NCBI GenBank assembly: GCA_958435945.1
Contig: CAUBIC010000017.1
Location: 1 to 57,331, forward strand
Direction: 5' to 3'
Source of the DNA: an uncultured Collinsella sp.
Lineage (GTDB): Bacteria; Actinomycetota; Coriobacteriia; Coriobacteriales; Coriobacteriaceae
Length of the DNA: 57,331 nucleotides
Within the stretch, counting starts at the first letter, position 1. Every line of letters begins with the position of its first letter. A model generated the notes under the pieces. It searched no databases and had not been told where the DNA came from. It was given only the letters and a program-made list of their open reading frames with translations. The translations under genes were made by a program, and so were the position numbers. Below, piece after piece: positions 7,834-16,103 of the stretch.

Positions 7834-9837
7834 TCACCTATGGCCGAAAAACTCGGCGTCTGCTGCTCGCCAGGGGCGAAAGGTGGCGGGATCGATCTTT
7901 ACGTGCGCCGCGGCGGGTACGTCGTACCATTTGACCGTGTAACCGGCACCGTGAGAGCAAAAGACCGAATCGGGCGTGTTGGGCAGATCGGCCTCGGGCT
8001 CATAGGTGGCCGCCTCGATGACGCGCTCAGCATCATGGCAAGCCGCATAGCCGGCAAACTCTAGGTACAGATGTCCGCGACCACTCGTGTAGGCAGCCAC
8101 CTCCAGCGCGTAATCCTGCACCTCGGATGCCGGTACGCGACCCACAAGCGTCGCCCGATCGCCCGCCATCGTCGGCGACTCGTACTCGGCGCCCATGCGC
8201 GTGGCATCCGAGAGCCCCCGACCCACACACTTCCCCGGCACCTCAAGCTCGAAGCGATACCACGGCTCCAGCAGCACCGCAGCATCCGCCTCACGCGCCT
8301 GCATGAGCCCCTGGCGAATCGCGCGATACGTGGCCTGGCGAAAGTCGCCGCCCTCGGTGTGTTTGGCATGCGCACGGCCGCCCGTGAGCGTAATGCGCAC
8401 ATCGGTGATGGGCGAGCCGGTCAGCACGCCCAGGTGATCGCGCTCCATAGCGTTGGTGAGCGCCAAACGCTGCCAGTTAAGATCGAGCTCGTCGGTCGAG
8501 GTCACGGTGCCAAACTGCACGCCCGAACCCGCTGGCAACGGTTCCAGACGCAGATGCACCTCGGCATAGTGGCGCAGCGGCTCAAAGTGGCCCACGCCCT
8601 CGACCGGCTGCGAAATAGTCTCCTTATAGAGAATGCCGCCAGGCTCAAACGCAATCGAAAGGCCAAAGCGATCGGCCAACACCCGCTGCACGACCTCGAG
8701 TTGCACGGCGCCCATCAGCTGCAGGTGAATCTGCTCCAGATGAGTATTCCAGCTTACGCCGAGCATGGGATCTTCGTCCGCCAGCTCAGTCAGTGCTTTG
8801 AACACCGCATGGACATCGTGTTCACCTGGAAGCACCGTATAGGTGAGGACTGGCGCGATGACAGGCGCATCGCCCGCGGGCTCCGCGCCCAAGGCGTCCC
8901 CCGGGCGAACGTGCGCAAGACCCGTCACGGCACAAATACCGCCAGCAGCAACTTCTTGGGCAAGCTCATACTTCTCGCCGTTATAGATGCGTACCTGATC
9001 GACCTTCTGCTCCCATGCCTCGGCACCGGAACGTCCTCCAATCATCTGCTTGGCATGCAGCGTGCCGCCGGTCACTTTAACCCAAGCCAAGCGCTCGCCG
9101 CGATCCCCGCGGCTGACACGATAGACGCGCGCGGCAAACTCCGGGAGCCACGCCTGTTCACGCATCAGCGCGCATATGCCATCCAGCAGCTCGTCCACGC
9201 CTTGGTCCTTAAGCGCCGAGCCGGCAAAGCAAGGAAAGAGCTTGCGCTCGGCAACCATGCGCGACAGCGTCGCGACGGAAAGCTCACCCGTCTCGAGAAA
9301 CTCCTCGAGCGCCGCCTCGTCCAACGCAGCAGCGTCCTCCTGAACGGCACCACCCGCCAACAGTTCGTTGGCATCCAGGCAGCCCTCGGAAAGACGTTGC
9401 CCAAGTTGTGCCAGCAAAACATCGCGGCCGGGATTCTCCAAATCGATCTTGTTGATAAAGATAAACGTCGGGATGTCATAACGTGCAAGCAGGCGCCACA
9501 AGGTTTCGGTGTGCCCCTGCACGCCGTCGTTGGCACCCACAACCAAAATCGCATAGTCGAGCGCGCGCAGCGTGCGCTCCGCCTCGGCCGAAAAATCGAC
9601 ATGCCCTGGTGCATCTACGAGCATGGCATGGGTATCGCCATGGTCGAGCACGGCCTGCGACGAGAAGATCGTAATGCCGCGCTCGCGCTCGATCGCGTTC
9701 GTGTCCAGGTGCGAATCGCCATCGTCCACGCGGCCGCGCTTGCGAATACGACCCGCGTTGAACAGCATGGCCTCGGCCAACGTGGTCTTGCCGGCATCGA
9801 CATGCGCCAAGATTCCAACGACCGCTTGCTTCGACAT
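7834..9837 (-). CDS. TetM-like translational GTPase (ribosomal-protection family)
   Basis: 667 residues from the ATG at 9837, chosen because AGAGGAG sits just upstream; a longer reading frame has no such signal. G motifs are clear: AHVDAGKT (11-18), ERGITI, DAPGH (75-79) and NKID (129-132), followed by EF-G-like domains II-V. Members bind the ribosome near the A site; TetM/TetO/TetW release tetracycline, but many Firmicutes and Actinobacteria carry diverged chromosomal homologues with no proven resistance. The gene stands alone without the leader peptide or mobile context of acquired tet genes, so I read it as a chromosomal paralog. Tetracycline protection is possible but not shown by sequence. 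Confidence 0.85.
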   Translation of the reverse strand: MSKQAVVGILAHVDAGKTTLAEAMLFNAGRIRKRGRVDDGDSHLDTNAIERERGITIFSSQAVLDHGDTHAMLVDAPGHVDFSAEAERTLRALDYAILVVGANDGVQGHTETLWRLLARYDIPTFIFINKIDLENPGRDVLLAQLGQRLSEGCLDANELLAGGAVQEDAAALDEAALEEFLETGELSVATLSRMVAERKLFPCFAGSALKDQGVDELLDGICALMREQAWLPEFAARVYRVSRGDRGERLAWVKVTGGTLHAKQMIGGRSGAEAWEQKVDQVRIYNGEKYELAQEVAAGGICAVTGLAHVRPGDALGAEPAGDAPVIAPVLTYTVLPGEHDVHAVFKALTELADEDPMLGVSWNTHLEQIHLQLMGAVQLEVVQRVLADRFGLSIAFEPGGILYKETISQPVEGVGHFEPLRHYAEVHLRLEPLPAGSGVQFGTVTSTDELDLNWQRLALTNAMERDHLGVLTGSPITDVRITLTGGRAHAKHTEGGDFRQATYRAIRQGLMQAREADAAVLLEPWYRFELEVPGKCVGRGLSDATRMGAEYESPTMAGDRATLVGRVPASEVQDYALEVAAYTSGRGHLYLEFAGYAACHDAERVIEAATYEPEADLPNTPDSVFCSHGAGYTVKWYDVPAAAHVKIDPATFRPWRAADAEFFGHR

Positions 9838-10024
9838 GGCTCTCCTCTTATTGCAAGCCCATCGCACGCGGCAACGGGCGTTCACGCTCCACACTGGATG
9901 ATACAATTTACGAGCCGGCGGGCGAAGCGGGCCCTATCCCCCGACCGAGCTCATCGCCCCGCGTTGCCGCGCGGCGATTTTCGTAGGTTCGCGCCTTGCG
10001 AAAGCCGGCTTGCAAATCAGCGCA

Positions 10025-10064
10025 GCGAACGAAAATGGCCCCACCCGGAGCCATTTTCGTTCGC
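10025..10064. repeat. Perfect 15-bp intergenic hairpin
   Basis: GCGAACGAAAATGGC and its exact complement flank a 10-nt loop (CCCACCCGGA). It sits between the GNAT gene and the TetM-like gene, both minus strand. No T-run follows on either side, so it may be an mRNA processing or stability structure or a Rho-assisted terminator. Confidence 0.6.
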
Positions 10065-10091
10065 GCGAATTGTTGATATGCGTCCCCGCTC

Positions 10092-10580
10092 TTATGCCTC
10101 GCGCAGCCAGTCAAACGCAACACGCGGCGTGCCGTCTGACACATACACGATGCCGGCGCGCTCAAATCCGGCCTTGAGGCTCGCACCCTGCATGGGCAGG
10201 TTGTCCTGATGCGTGTCGATACGCAGGTGATCGGCACGCTCCTTGGCAAAGGCAAACATCGCAGCCGCGATACCGTGCACGGTGCCGTCGGATGCCACGC
10301 GATGCAGCACAGCATACGGGGCGTCGCTGCGCCACTGGCCGCCCTCGATCACATCGTAGGAGCTGTCCGGCCCCGGCAAAAAGGCAAACGTCGCCACCAC
10401 GCGACCGTCTTCCTCGCACACATAGCTACCGCCCGCAGCGATATCGCTTTTGAGCTGCTCAGCCGAGGGCGTTCCTGCCGGCCACTGCGTGGCGTTGCCA
10501 TGTGCGCGCATAAAGGCGCGGGCCGCGTCATAGATAGCCATGACGGCGGGAATGTCGGTATCGAGGGTTTTTCTGATCAT
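10092..10580 (-). CDS. GNAT family N-acetyltransferase
   Basis: 162 residues from the ATG at 10580 (a GTG one codon earlier is possible; a GAGG box lies about 10 nt upstream). The N-terminus IRKTLDTDIPAVMAIYDAAR and the central strand VVATFAFLPGP are typical of the GNAT fold. VLHRVASDGTVHGIAAAMF covers the acetyl-CoA pyrophosphate loop region, and HLRIDTHQDNLPMQ precedes GFERAGIVYV, the usual motif B end. It transfers an acetyl group from acetyl-CoA to an unknown amine; substrate cannot be told from sequence. Confidence 0.88.
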   Translation of the reverse strand: MIRKTLDTDIPAVMAIYDAARAFMRAHGNATQWPAGTPSAEQLKSDIAAGGSYVCEEDGRVVATFAFLPGPDSSYDVIEGGQWRSDAPYAVLHRVASDGTVHGIAAAMFAFAKERADHLRIDTHQDNLPMQGASLKAGFERAGIVYVSDGTPRVAFDWLREA

Positions 10581-10657
10581 CACGCGGCAACCTCACGTTT
10601 ATTGGTATCACTTTGATTGAGCAATGATACCAACGTTTGAAGAAGGGCGCGAAGCAG

Positions 10658-10954
10658 ATGGGAAGTAAAAAGCGAGCCGCCTGGTCAAAGGCCAAAAGCG
10701 AGTTTTTAGGCGCTGCTACCGGCGGCGATATGAGCGACCTGTTTGCACGCGAGGACGAGCGCCGCGACGCCCTGGACGCCGAGCGCGATGAAGCCTGGCG
10801 CTACAAGTCGTGCGAGCGCAAAAACCGTTACGACACACGCGCCGAGGCCGAGGCAGTTATGGCCGACTGCGAAAACCGCGGACGCCGCGGGCTGGCCTGC
10901 TACAAATGCGAATACTGCGGCGGCTGGCACCTGACGTCGCACCCTTGGAAATAG
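10658..10954 (+). CDS. Small protein with C-terminal CxxC zinc-knuckle-like tail
   Basis: 98 residues from ATG 10658, which has AGAAGGG about 10 nt upstream; a TTG 21 nt earlier is less likely. The first 60 residues are charged and helical (Arg/Glu/Asp/Ala). The C-terminus carries RKNRYDTRAEAEAVM and then CYKCEYCGGWHLTS, a pattern seen in short actinobacterial proteins that probably bind zinc through Cys-x-x-Cys plus a further Cys/His. Function unknown; an RNA- or DNA-binding role would fit the basic surface. Divergent from the GNAT gene. Confidence 0.7.
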   Translation: MGSKKRAAWSKAKSEFLGAATGGDMSDLFAREDERRDALDAERDEAWRYKSCERKNRYDTRAEAEAVMADCENRGRRGLACYKCEYCGGWHLTSHPWK

Positions 10955-11002
10955 GCACCGCATCGGCACGGCATTGACGGAGCGTCAGCCATCGCACGCA
11001 AG

Positions 11003-11707
11003 CTACGGGCGCGGCGGCACCAGAACATCGTAGCGAACGGCCTTGCCCGTAAGTTGATAGCTCGGCTTAACGCCGGCAAGCAGTGGTCCCTTCACCGGCC
11101 GCTTGATAACGACCTTGCGCGGGTGCACCGCAAGCGCAGCCTCGACCAACGTCTCCTCATCGGCGCACGGCTGCTCCAGATGGTGCAAGAGTTGGAACTT
11201 CTTTTTCACCGCCGCACTCTTGGTGCGCTCGGGAAACATGGGGTCCAGATACACCACGTCGGGAGCCGCGAGCTCGCCCTGCCCGATTAGCTCAGTTATA
11301 TGGTGAAGGCCGGCAATGCTGTCCTCGCCGGCATGCAAGCGCATGCGCGACACGGCAACCGCAAGCGCCGGATCATCTGCCGCGCGATCCAAGGCATCCT
11401 TGAGGAGCGCCGCAATCACGCAATCCTGCTCATACAGATCGACGGTAAAGCCCGCGGCCGCCAGCAGCAGCGAATCCTCGCCAAAGCCTGCCGTGGCGTC
11501 AATCGCCCATGGGCTCTCGATGTCTTTTGCGCGTGCAGCCTTTACCAGCAGCTCTTGCTGCAGACGGCCCTGTTTGAGCCGCGGAAGCATGCGGCCAAAA
11601 TCGGCGCGCAGCTCCATCGTGCCGTCGGTGAGCGTGAGGCCCTCGGACTTCCCGGTCAGCTCAAGCCCCGCGGCCCGAGCAACAGAAAAGGGATCGACGA
11701 CGCCCAT
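11003..11707 (-). CDS. rsmJ: 16S rRNA (guanine-1516-N2)-methyltransferase
   Basis: 234 residues. Class I SAM-dependent fold with motif I DATAGFGEDSLLLAAAG, then YEQDCVIAALLKDAL, and the family hallmark VVYLDPMFPERTKSA followed by a Lys-rich stretch (motif IV), ending HPRKVVIKRPVKGP. This order matches E. coli RsmJ (250 aa), which methylates G1516 of 16S rRNA. I chose ATG 11707: AAGGAG lies 5 nt upstream and overlaps the alternative GTG at 11713, ruling that one out. The 47-residue membrane peptide gene lies 64 bp upstream and may be co-transcribed. Confidence 0.9.
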   Translation of the reverse strand: MGVVDPFSVARAAGLELTGKSEGLTLTDGTMELRADFGRMLPRLKQGRLQQELLVKAARAKDIESPWAIDATAGFGEDSLLLAAAGFTVDLYEQDCVIAALLKDALDRAADDPALAVAVSRMRLHAGEDSIAGLHHITELIGQGELAAPDVVYLDPMFPERTKSAAVKKKFQLLHHLEQPCADEETLVEAALAVHPRKVVIKRPVKGPLLAGVKPSYQLTGKAVRYDVLVPPRP

Positions 11708-11771
11708 GGGCACTCCTTAGCAAGCAAAACGAATACGCGGGGCACCGTTTATGTCGGCACCCAACCGTCCG

Positions 11772-11915
11772 CTATTGTCCCACATGCGACATGACCCACA
11801 GCATCGCAATGCAAAGTACCGCCATCAATCCCGTGCACACGGCAGCGATCACGGAATCGCCCATGCGCCTTCCCAACGACCGCGGCTCTCGTACTTGCTC
11901 TGCTCCGTACATCAT
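11772..11915 (-). CDS. 47-residue single-pass membrane peptide
   Basis: From ATG 11915, preceded by an excellent AAGGAGG box 4 nt away, the frame gives 47 residues: a charged N-terminal part and a hydrophobic helix (SVIAAVCTGLMAVLCIAMLW) at about 21-40 with a short polar tail. The longer in-frame extension upstream lacks a ribosome binding site. No family recognised. It may be a small regulatory membrane peptide or a structural micro-protein. Confidence 0.6.
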   Translation of the reverse strand: MMYGAEQVREPRSLGRRMGDSVIAAVCTGLMAVLCIAMLWVMSHVGQ

Positions 11916-12144
11916 GACTCCTCCTTGAGACCAGCTCCTTGTTACGGCCTCATCATCGCAGCGCTGCACATGAGCTGCCATCGATTTGGCTTACAGCTGG
12001 CTTTCCTTTTTGAAAGGTTGGACCGTGCAGACGAGAAGCGCTTTCTGACACACACGCCGTCACGTTGAACTACAATGTGCTTCACGATATGTGCAGCATA
12101 TGGGACGCGCCAGACTGGCAGCGCCCGCATTGAAAGGACTACCT

Positions 12145-12546
12145 ATGAGCGCCGCGCGCAAGACACTCAAAATCCTTGCCCTCATCTATTTTGTTTTGGG
12201 CATCGCCAACCTCGTCACTGGAATCGCCGGCGTCGCGACCGGCGGCCTCGATTCCACGTACGGGTCGAACGCCATGCTCGCCGCGGTCGTGATTATCGCC
12301 AAGGGCCTCGTCGATCTCGCCGCGGGCGTTGCGGGCATCAAGGGTGCCAACAAGCCTTCGCAGGTAGACGGTGCGTTTAAGCTCGGTATTGTTGCCGCGG
12401 TCGCCACGCTTGCCAAGGCGGTTCTCACGCTTCCCGCGTTTGGCGGTGACGCCATCAACTATGGCGCCTTTGTCATCGTGGTCTACGACCTGTTCTTTGT
12501 TCAGCAGGCACACGCCGTTAAGGCCGAGAACAAGGACCGCCTGTAA
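12145..12546 (+). CDS. Small four-helix membrane protein
   Basis: 133 residues from ATG 12145 (GAAAGGA 7 nt upstream; the frame extends upstream without signal). Four hydrophobic segments at about 8-28, 42-62, 75-95 and 103-120, with short loops rich in Gly and Ala, and a charged tail (KAENKDRL). Similar proteins are annotated only as hypothetical or DUF membrane proteins. A strong terminator follows directly, so it is a single-gene transcript. Confidence 0.75.
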   Translation: MSAARKTLKILALIYFVLGIANLVTGIAGVATGGLDSTYGSNAMLAAVVIIAKGLVDLAAGVAGIKGANKPSQVDGAFKLGIVAAVATLAKAVLTLPAFGGDAINYGAFVIVVYDLFFVQQAHAVKAENKDRL

Positions 12547-12584
12547 GCGCTCGCTTCTCATAACCTCTGCAGCCAAGCAACTAA

Positions 12585-12627
12585 AAAGGGCCGATCGCGC
12601 ATCTCCGCGGTCGGCCCTTTACGTTTG
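12585..12627 (+). terminator. Terminator after the four-helix membrane protein gene
   Basis: AAAGGGCCGATCGCG pairs with CGCGGTCGGCCCTTT (15 bp, one G-U) around a 6-nt loop, then ACGTTT. It starts 38 bp past the stop. Confidence 0.8.
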
Positions 12628-12636
12628 CCCAGATAA

Positions 12637-12673
12637 AACCTGCCAAAATAAACCTGTCCCTTTTTGGCAGGTT
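12637..12673 (-). terminator. GGGAC-core palindrome and terminator of rlmA
   Basis: 12-bp arms (AACCTGCCAAAA and complement) enclose a loop whose minus strand reads AGGGACAGGTTTA, ending directly before the minus-strand rlmA stop. Read on that strand the stem is followed by TTAT. It carries the same GGGAC motif as the other palindromes of this window. Confidence 0.6.
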
Positions 12674-12674
12674 G

Positions 12675-13490
12675 TTAGCTGTGGCGGTACTCGGCGATGA
12701 TGAAGTCGATGTCGGTTTGAAGGGTGTCCAGATTTGCCAGGCGCTCTTTGTCGGCGGGGCGTGTGCGGTAGTAGTACGGCGTCATCTGGAACACTGCCTC
12801 GATGTCGGCCTGGGTCTGAAGCGTAATATTCGCAGACACCCGCTGCGTTCCGACCAACTCGAGCTCGGTGGTCTTCGGCAGCTTCTCATCGTTAAGGTAC
12901 GGCGTGTCGTAGAGCACCTCTTTGAGCCCAAAGAGATGACGAGCACCCGGTACCACGGTATAGAGTGAGCCCTCTGGCGCCAGTACGCGGGCAAACTCAC
13001 GCTCGTTAAAGGGAGCGAAGAGCTCGGTCACCATATCAAAGGCGCCATCGGCCACGGGAATGTCCTTCATATTGGCCACAAAATAGGTCGCATCGCCGCG
13101 CTTGGCAGCCAGGCGCACCATCTCTTTGCCCAGGTCAAAGCCGTAAGCGTCCACGCCCGGCACCGCGCCCATGGCACTGGTGTAGTAGCCCTCGCCGCAG
13201 CAAATATCGAGCAGCGTCATGGGGCCATTCGCAGACGCGGCGCGCCCAGACACCTGCTTGCGCGCCAGCTCGACCATCGCATCGCGCAACGGCGCATAGT
13301 AACCGCGATTCAGAAAGTCACGACGGCTGCGTGCCTGCGACTTGGGATCGCCCATGGAGTCGCCGCTCTTGGACGAGCGCAGCAGATATAGATAGCCCTC
13401 GCGCGCACGGTCAAACCGGTGTCCGCTCGCGCATGCAGCACCGCGTTCGTCATCCACCAGAGGCTCATGGCAAACGGGACACAACAACAT
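12675..13490 (-). CDS. rlmA: 23S rRNA (guanine-N1)-methyltransferase RlmA family
   Basis: 271 residues. An N-terminal zinc finger CPVCHEPL...CASGHRFDRAREGYLYLL (Cys4, Cys7, Cys20, His24) is the family hallmark and is followed by RRDFLNRGYYAPLRDAM, the Rossmann motif LLDICCGEGYYTSAM, and a C-terminal YDTPYLNDEKLP / MTPYYYR region. RlmA(I) methylates G745 and RlmA(II) G748 of 23S rRNA; the latter affects tylosin sensitivity in Gram-positives. Sequence alone does not separate the two here. Clear AAGGAG before the ATG. Confidence 0.88.
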   Translation of the reverse strand: MLLCPVCHEPLVDDERGAACASGHRFDRAREGYLYLLRSSKSGDSMGDPKSQARSRRDFLNRGYYAPLRDAMVELARKQVSGRAASANGPMTLLDICCGEGYYTSAMGAVPGVDAYGFDLGKEMVRLAAKRGDATYFVANMKDIPVADGAFDMVTELFAPFNEREFARVLAPEGSLYTVVPGARHLFGLKEVLYDTPYLNDEKLPKTTELELVGTQRVSANITLQTQADIEAVFQMTPYYYRTRPADKERLANLDTLQTDIDFIIAEYRHS

Positions 13491-13546
13491 GGCAACTCCT
13501 TAGCGCGGACTACACAACGCCCACCATTGTCGCACGCCTTCCCCAC

Positions 13547-13604
13547 CTAGTCATTGGAGACGTTCTTGAATGACTAATCGTTTTAGAACGTCCCCAATGA
13601 CTAG
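13547..13604. repeat. Composite REPIN-like palindrome
   Basis: Outer arms of 20 bp (CTAGTCATTGGAGACGTTCT / AGAACGTCCCCAATGACTAG, one mismatch) surround an 18-nt centre. Each half can also fold alone (AGTCATT...AATGACT), so the element is two inverted REP-like hairpins. The GGGGACGTTC motif is shared with 27322-27379 and 35412-35467. It lies between rlmA and the MATE gene. Confidence 0.75.
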
Positions 13605-13668
13605 TCGATTAGGAGTATCATCATCTGCGCAAATGAGCATGAAAAAGCATGTTAGAGATTGAGAGCGC

Positions 13669-15051
13669 ATGGCTGACACCGTATCTAAGCACATTGACAT
13701 GACCACCGGCTCGCTGTGGCGCAATATTCCTTTGTTCGCCTTCCCCGTGGCCGCCACGAGCATCCTGGAGCAGCTGTCGAACCTAATCGCCACGGTCATC
13801 ATCGGTAACTTCTCGGGCGACCAGGGAACCCTCGCCATGGCGGCAGTTGGCTCCAATGTTCCGCTTACCAGTCTTATGCTCAACCTGTTTATTGGCATGT
13901 CGCTTGGCTCCAACGTGGTCATCGCCAACGCTATCGGCCGCAACGATCAGAACATGGTCAAACGCGCCGTCCATACCTCGATTTTAATGGCACTCGTGGG
14001 CTTTGTCGTCATCGCTCTGGGCGAGATCTTTGCCGAGCCCATGCTCGCCGCGCTCAACGTTCCCGCCGAGACCATGCCGCTCGCTTCGCTCTACCTGCGC
14101 GTCTTTTTGCTGAGCATGCCCTCGATCTTGCTCTACAACTTTGAGGCCGCGATCTTCCGCTCCGTCGGCATCACCCGCATGCCGCTGCAGGCGCTTGCCG
14201 TGTCCACCGTCCTCAACATTGGCCTGGACCTCATCTTTGTCCCCATACTCCACTGGGGCGTCGCGGGCGTCGCCATCGCCACCGCCATTGCCTACACCGT
14301 CAGCGCCGCTACGCTCTTTATCCGCCTGCTCAAGACCGATTCCGTCGTCCGCGTCACCCCGCGCGACCTGGCTATCGACCCCATCGCCCTCAAGCGCATC
14401 GTCAAGATCGGCCTGCCCGCCGGCATCCAAAGCGCCGTCTTTGCTGTCGCCAACATCATCATCCAGTCTGCCATCAACAGTCTGGGCACCGAGGTCATGG
14501 CCGCATCGAGCGCCGCCATGAGCCTGGAGTACGTGTGTTACAACCTGCTCAACAGCTTTAGCCAGGCGTGCACCACCTTTGTGGGACAAAACCACGGTGC
14601 CCGTCAGATCGATCGCTGCACCAAGACGCTTAAGGTCTGCCTGGTCGAAGGCGGTATCGTTGCGCTCACCACGATTGTCGTCATTGTCGGCCTGGGGCGC
14701 GAGATCTTGTCGCTGTTCAACAGCGATCCCAACATCGTCTCAATCGGCTATATCCGCGTATGTTCGATCTTCCCGGCGTACGCCTTTAGCATGTTCTACG
14801 AAAACATGTCAGGCTACCTGCGCGGCTTTGGTATCTCGCTCACGCCCGCCCTCATCACCATGATCTGCGTCTGCGGCATCCGCTTCTATTGGGTGTTCTG
14901 CGTGTTCCCGCACTTCCGCACCTTTGCGAACATCATGATGGTCTACCCCATCAGCCTGGGCACCACGGCATTCTTTATGGTCGTGGCGGTACTACTCTGC
15001 CACCCGGCACGCACCTATCGCGCCACCCAAGCCAAAGCGACAACCCGCTAA
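13669..15051 (+). CDS. MATE family multidrug/cation exporter
   Basis: 460 residues with about twelve hydrophobic helices in two pseudo-repeats. The opening (GSLWRNIPLFAFPVAATSIL) and the ATVIIGNFSGDQGTLAMAAVG stretch are typical MATE signatures; the second half repeats it around LGTEVMAASSAAMSLEYVCY. MATE proteins in the inner membrane export organic cations, drugs or metabolites in exchange for Na+ or H+. It is a single gene; the minus-strand LysR gene ends 27 bp away, convergent. Confidence 0.92.
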   Translation: MADTVSKHIDMTTGSLWRNIPLFAFPVAATSILEQLSNLIATVIIGNFSGDQGTLAMAAVGSNVPLTSLMLNLFIGMSLGSNVVIANAIGRNDQNMVKRAVHTSILMALVGFVVIALGEIFAEPMLAALNVPAETMPLASLYLRVFLLSMPSILLYNFEAAIFRSVGITRMPLQALAVSTVLNIGLDLIFVPILHWGVAGVAIATAIAYTVSAATLFIRLLKTDSVVRVTPRDLAIDPIALKRIVKIGLPAGIQSAVFAVANIIIQSAINSLGTEVMAASSAAMSLEYVCYNLLNSFSQACTTFVGQNHGARQIDRCTKTLKVCLVEGGIVALTTIVVIVGLGREILSLFNSDPNIVSIGYIRVCSIFPAYAFSMFYENMSGYLRGFGISLTPALITMICVCGIRFYWVFCVFPHFRTFANIMMVYPISLGTTAFFMVVAVLLCHPARTYRATQAKATTR

Positions 15052-15078
15052 ACACCGCACTCAACGCCACGCCAGTCA

Positions 15079-15945
15079 TTACTTGACAATATGCGAGCTC
15101 ATATAGTCGATAAAGTGCCTCGTGGCGATGGGCATGGTGTCCCAGCTGCGCCAGGCGGCCACCACGTCGCGCGAGGGGGCATGCACGATGGGCCGCACAC
15201 GAATATCGGCTCGCATGCCCTCCACAGTACGACGGTAGAGCATGCTCACGCCTAGGCCCTCCTCCACCATCGCCATGATGGTGTAGTCGTCGGTCACCTC
15301 ACTCGTCACGTGCGGCGACAGCCCATGCGCTGCGAATGCATCGAGCACCAGGCTCTGTTCGCCCTCATCCAGCAGCACAAACGGCTCGGACGCCAGGTCG
15401 GCGAGTGTCACCTTTTCCTTTGCCGTCAGCGGATGCGCGGCCGGCAACAATGCCACCAACTCGTCGTGATAGACGACGCGCTTCTCGAGCCCAGCGGTAA
15501 ATCCGCGTGCCGTAAAACAAAAATCAACCACGCCATCGTGCACCCATTGAGCGTTGCGCGTGTAATCGCCCTGCTTGAGGGTAAAGTGCACGCCCGGATG
15601 CAGGGCCCCAAAGTCGCGGATCACACGTGGCAACACGGTTCGACTCACGTTGGTAAACGTCGCGATACGAATATCAGTCGAAGAGAGCCCCAGCAGCTCC
15701 TGGCGCTTGCCCTCGAGCTCGGCCTCGGCGGTCACGATTTGGCGCAAATACGGCAGGTACTGCTTGCCGTCGCGCGTAAGCGACACACCCTGCTTGCCGC
15801 GCTCGATAATCGTGGTGCCCAGCTCGCGCTCGAGCGCCTTGACGGCCTGGCTCACCGCACTTTGCGTATAGCCCAACTCGTCCGCCGCGCCCTTAAGACT
15901 GCCGCGATCGACCACCATACAAACAATCTGATACCGCGATGCCAT
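15079..15945 (-). CDS. LysR family transcriptional regulator
   Basis: 288 residues. The N-terminal winged helix (YQIVCMVVDRGSLKGAADEL, then TQSAVSQAVKALERELG) is diagnostic, followed by a type 2 periplasmic-binding-like effector domain (about 90-288). The ATG has a good GGAGG box. It is divergent from the EamA exporter gene across 158 bp that contain two perfect palindromes, the classical LysR arrangement, so it probably controls that exporter and itself. Effector unknown. Confidence 0.92.
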   Translation of the reverse strand: MASRYQIVCMVVDRGSLKGAADELGYTQSAVSQAVKALERELGTTIIERGKQGVSLTRDGKQYLPYLRQIVTAEAELEGKRQELLGLSSTDIRIATFTNVSRTVLPRVIRDFGALHPGVHFTLKQGDYTRNAQWVHDGVVDFCFTARGFTAGLEKRVVYHDELVALLPAAHPLTAKEKVTLADLASEPFVLLDEGEQSLVLDAFAAHGLSPHVTSEVTDDYTIMAMVEEGLGVSMLYRRTVEGMRADIRVRPIVHAPSRDVVAAWRSWDTMPIATRHFIDYMSSHIVK

Positions 15946-15970
15946 CGTGCCTCCACATCAATGCAGCCGT

Positions 15971-16006
15971 AAAACGTTTTGCCAGCGCTTTTCCTAATGA
16001 CATTAG
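15971..16006. promoter_or_regulatory. Two palindromes in the LysR/EamA divergent promoter region
   Basis: AAAACGTTTT (15971-15980) and CTAATG-A-CATTAG (15994-16006) are perfect dyads between the two divergent starts. Their centres are about 25 bp apart, which fits tetrameric LysR binding, although neither is a textbook T-N11-A box. Confidence 0.45.
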
Positions 16007-16103
16007 CATTTCTTAATCATACTGAAGATTCATTCGCTTTACTACATCCACATCTGGGAGCAGAATCCTTTTTACGAAACCGTTCTGTAACAAAAGGAGT
16101 CCC

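Noticed and set aside
7834..9837. Acquired tetracycline resistance gene
   Set aside because: No mobile context or leader peptide; divergence suggests a chromosomal paralog.
8071..10209. 712-codon plus-strand open frame opposite the TetM-like gene
   Set aside because: It mirrors the minus-strand gene, has no SD or family motif and is a high-GC shadow.
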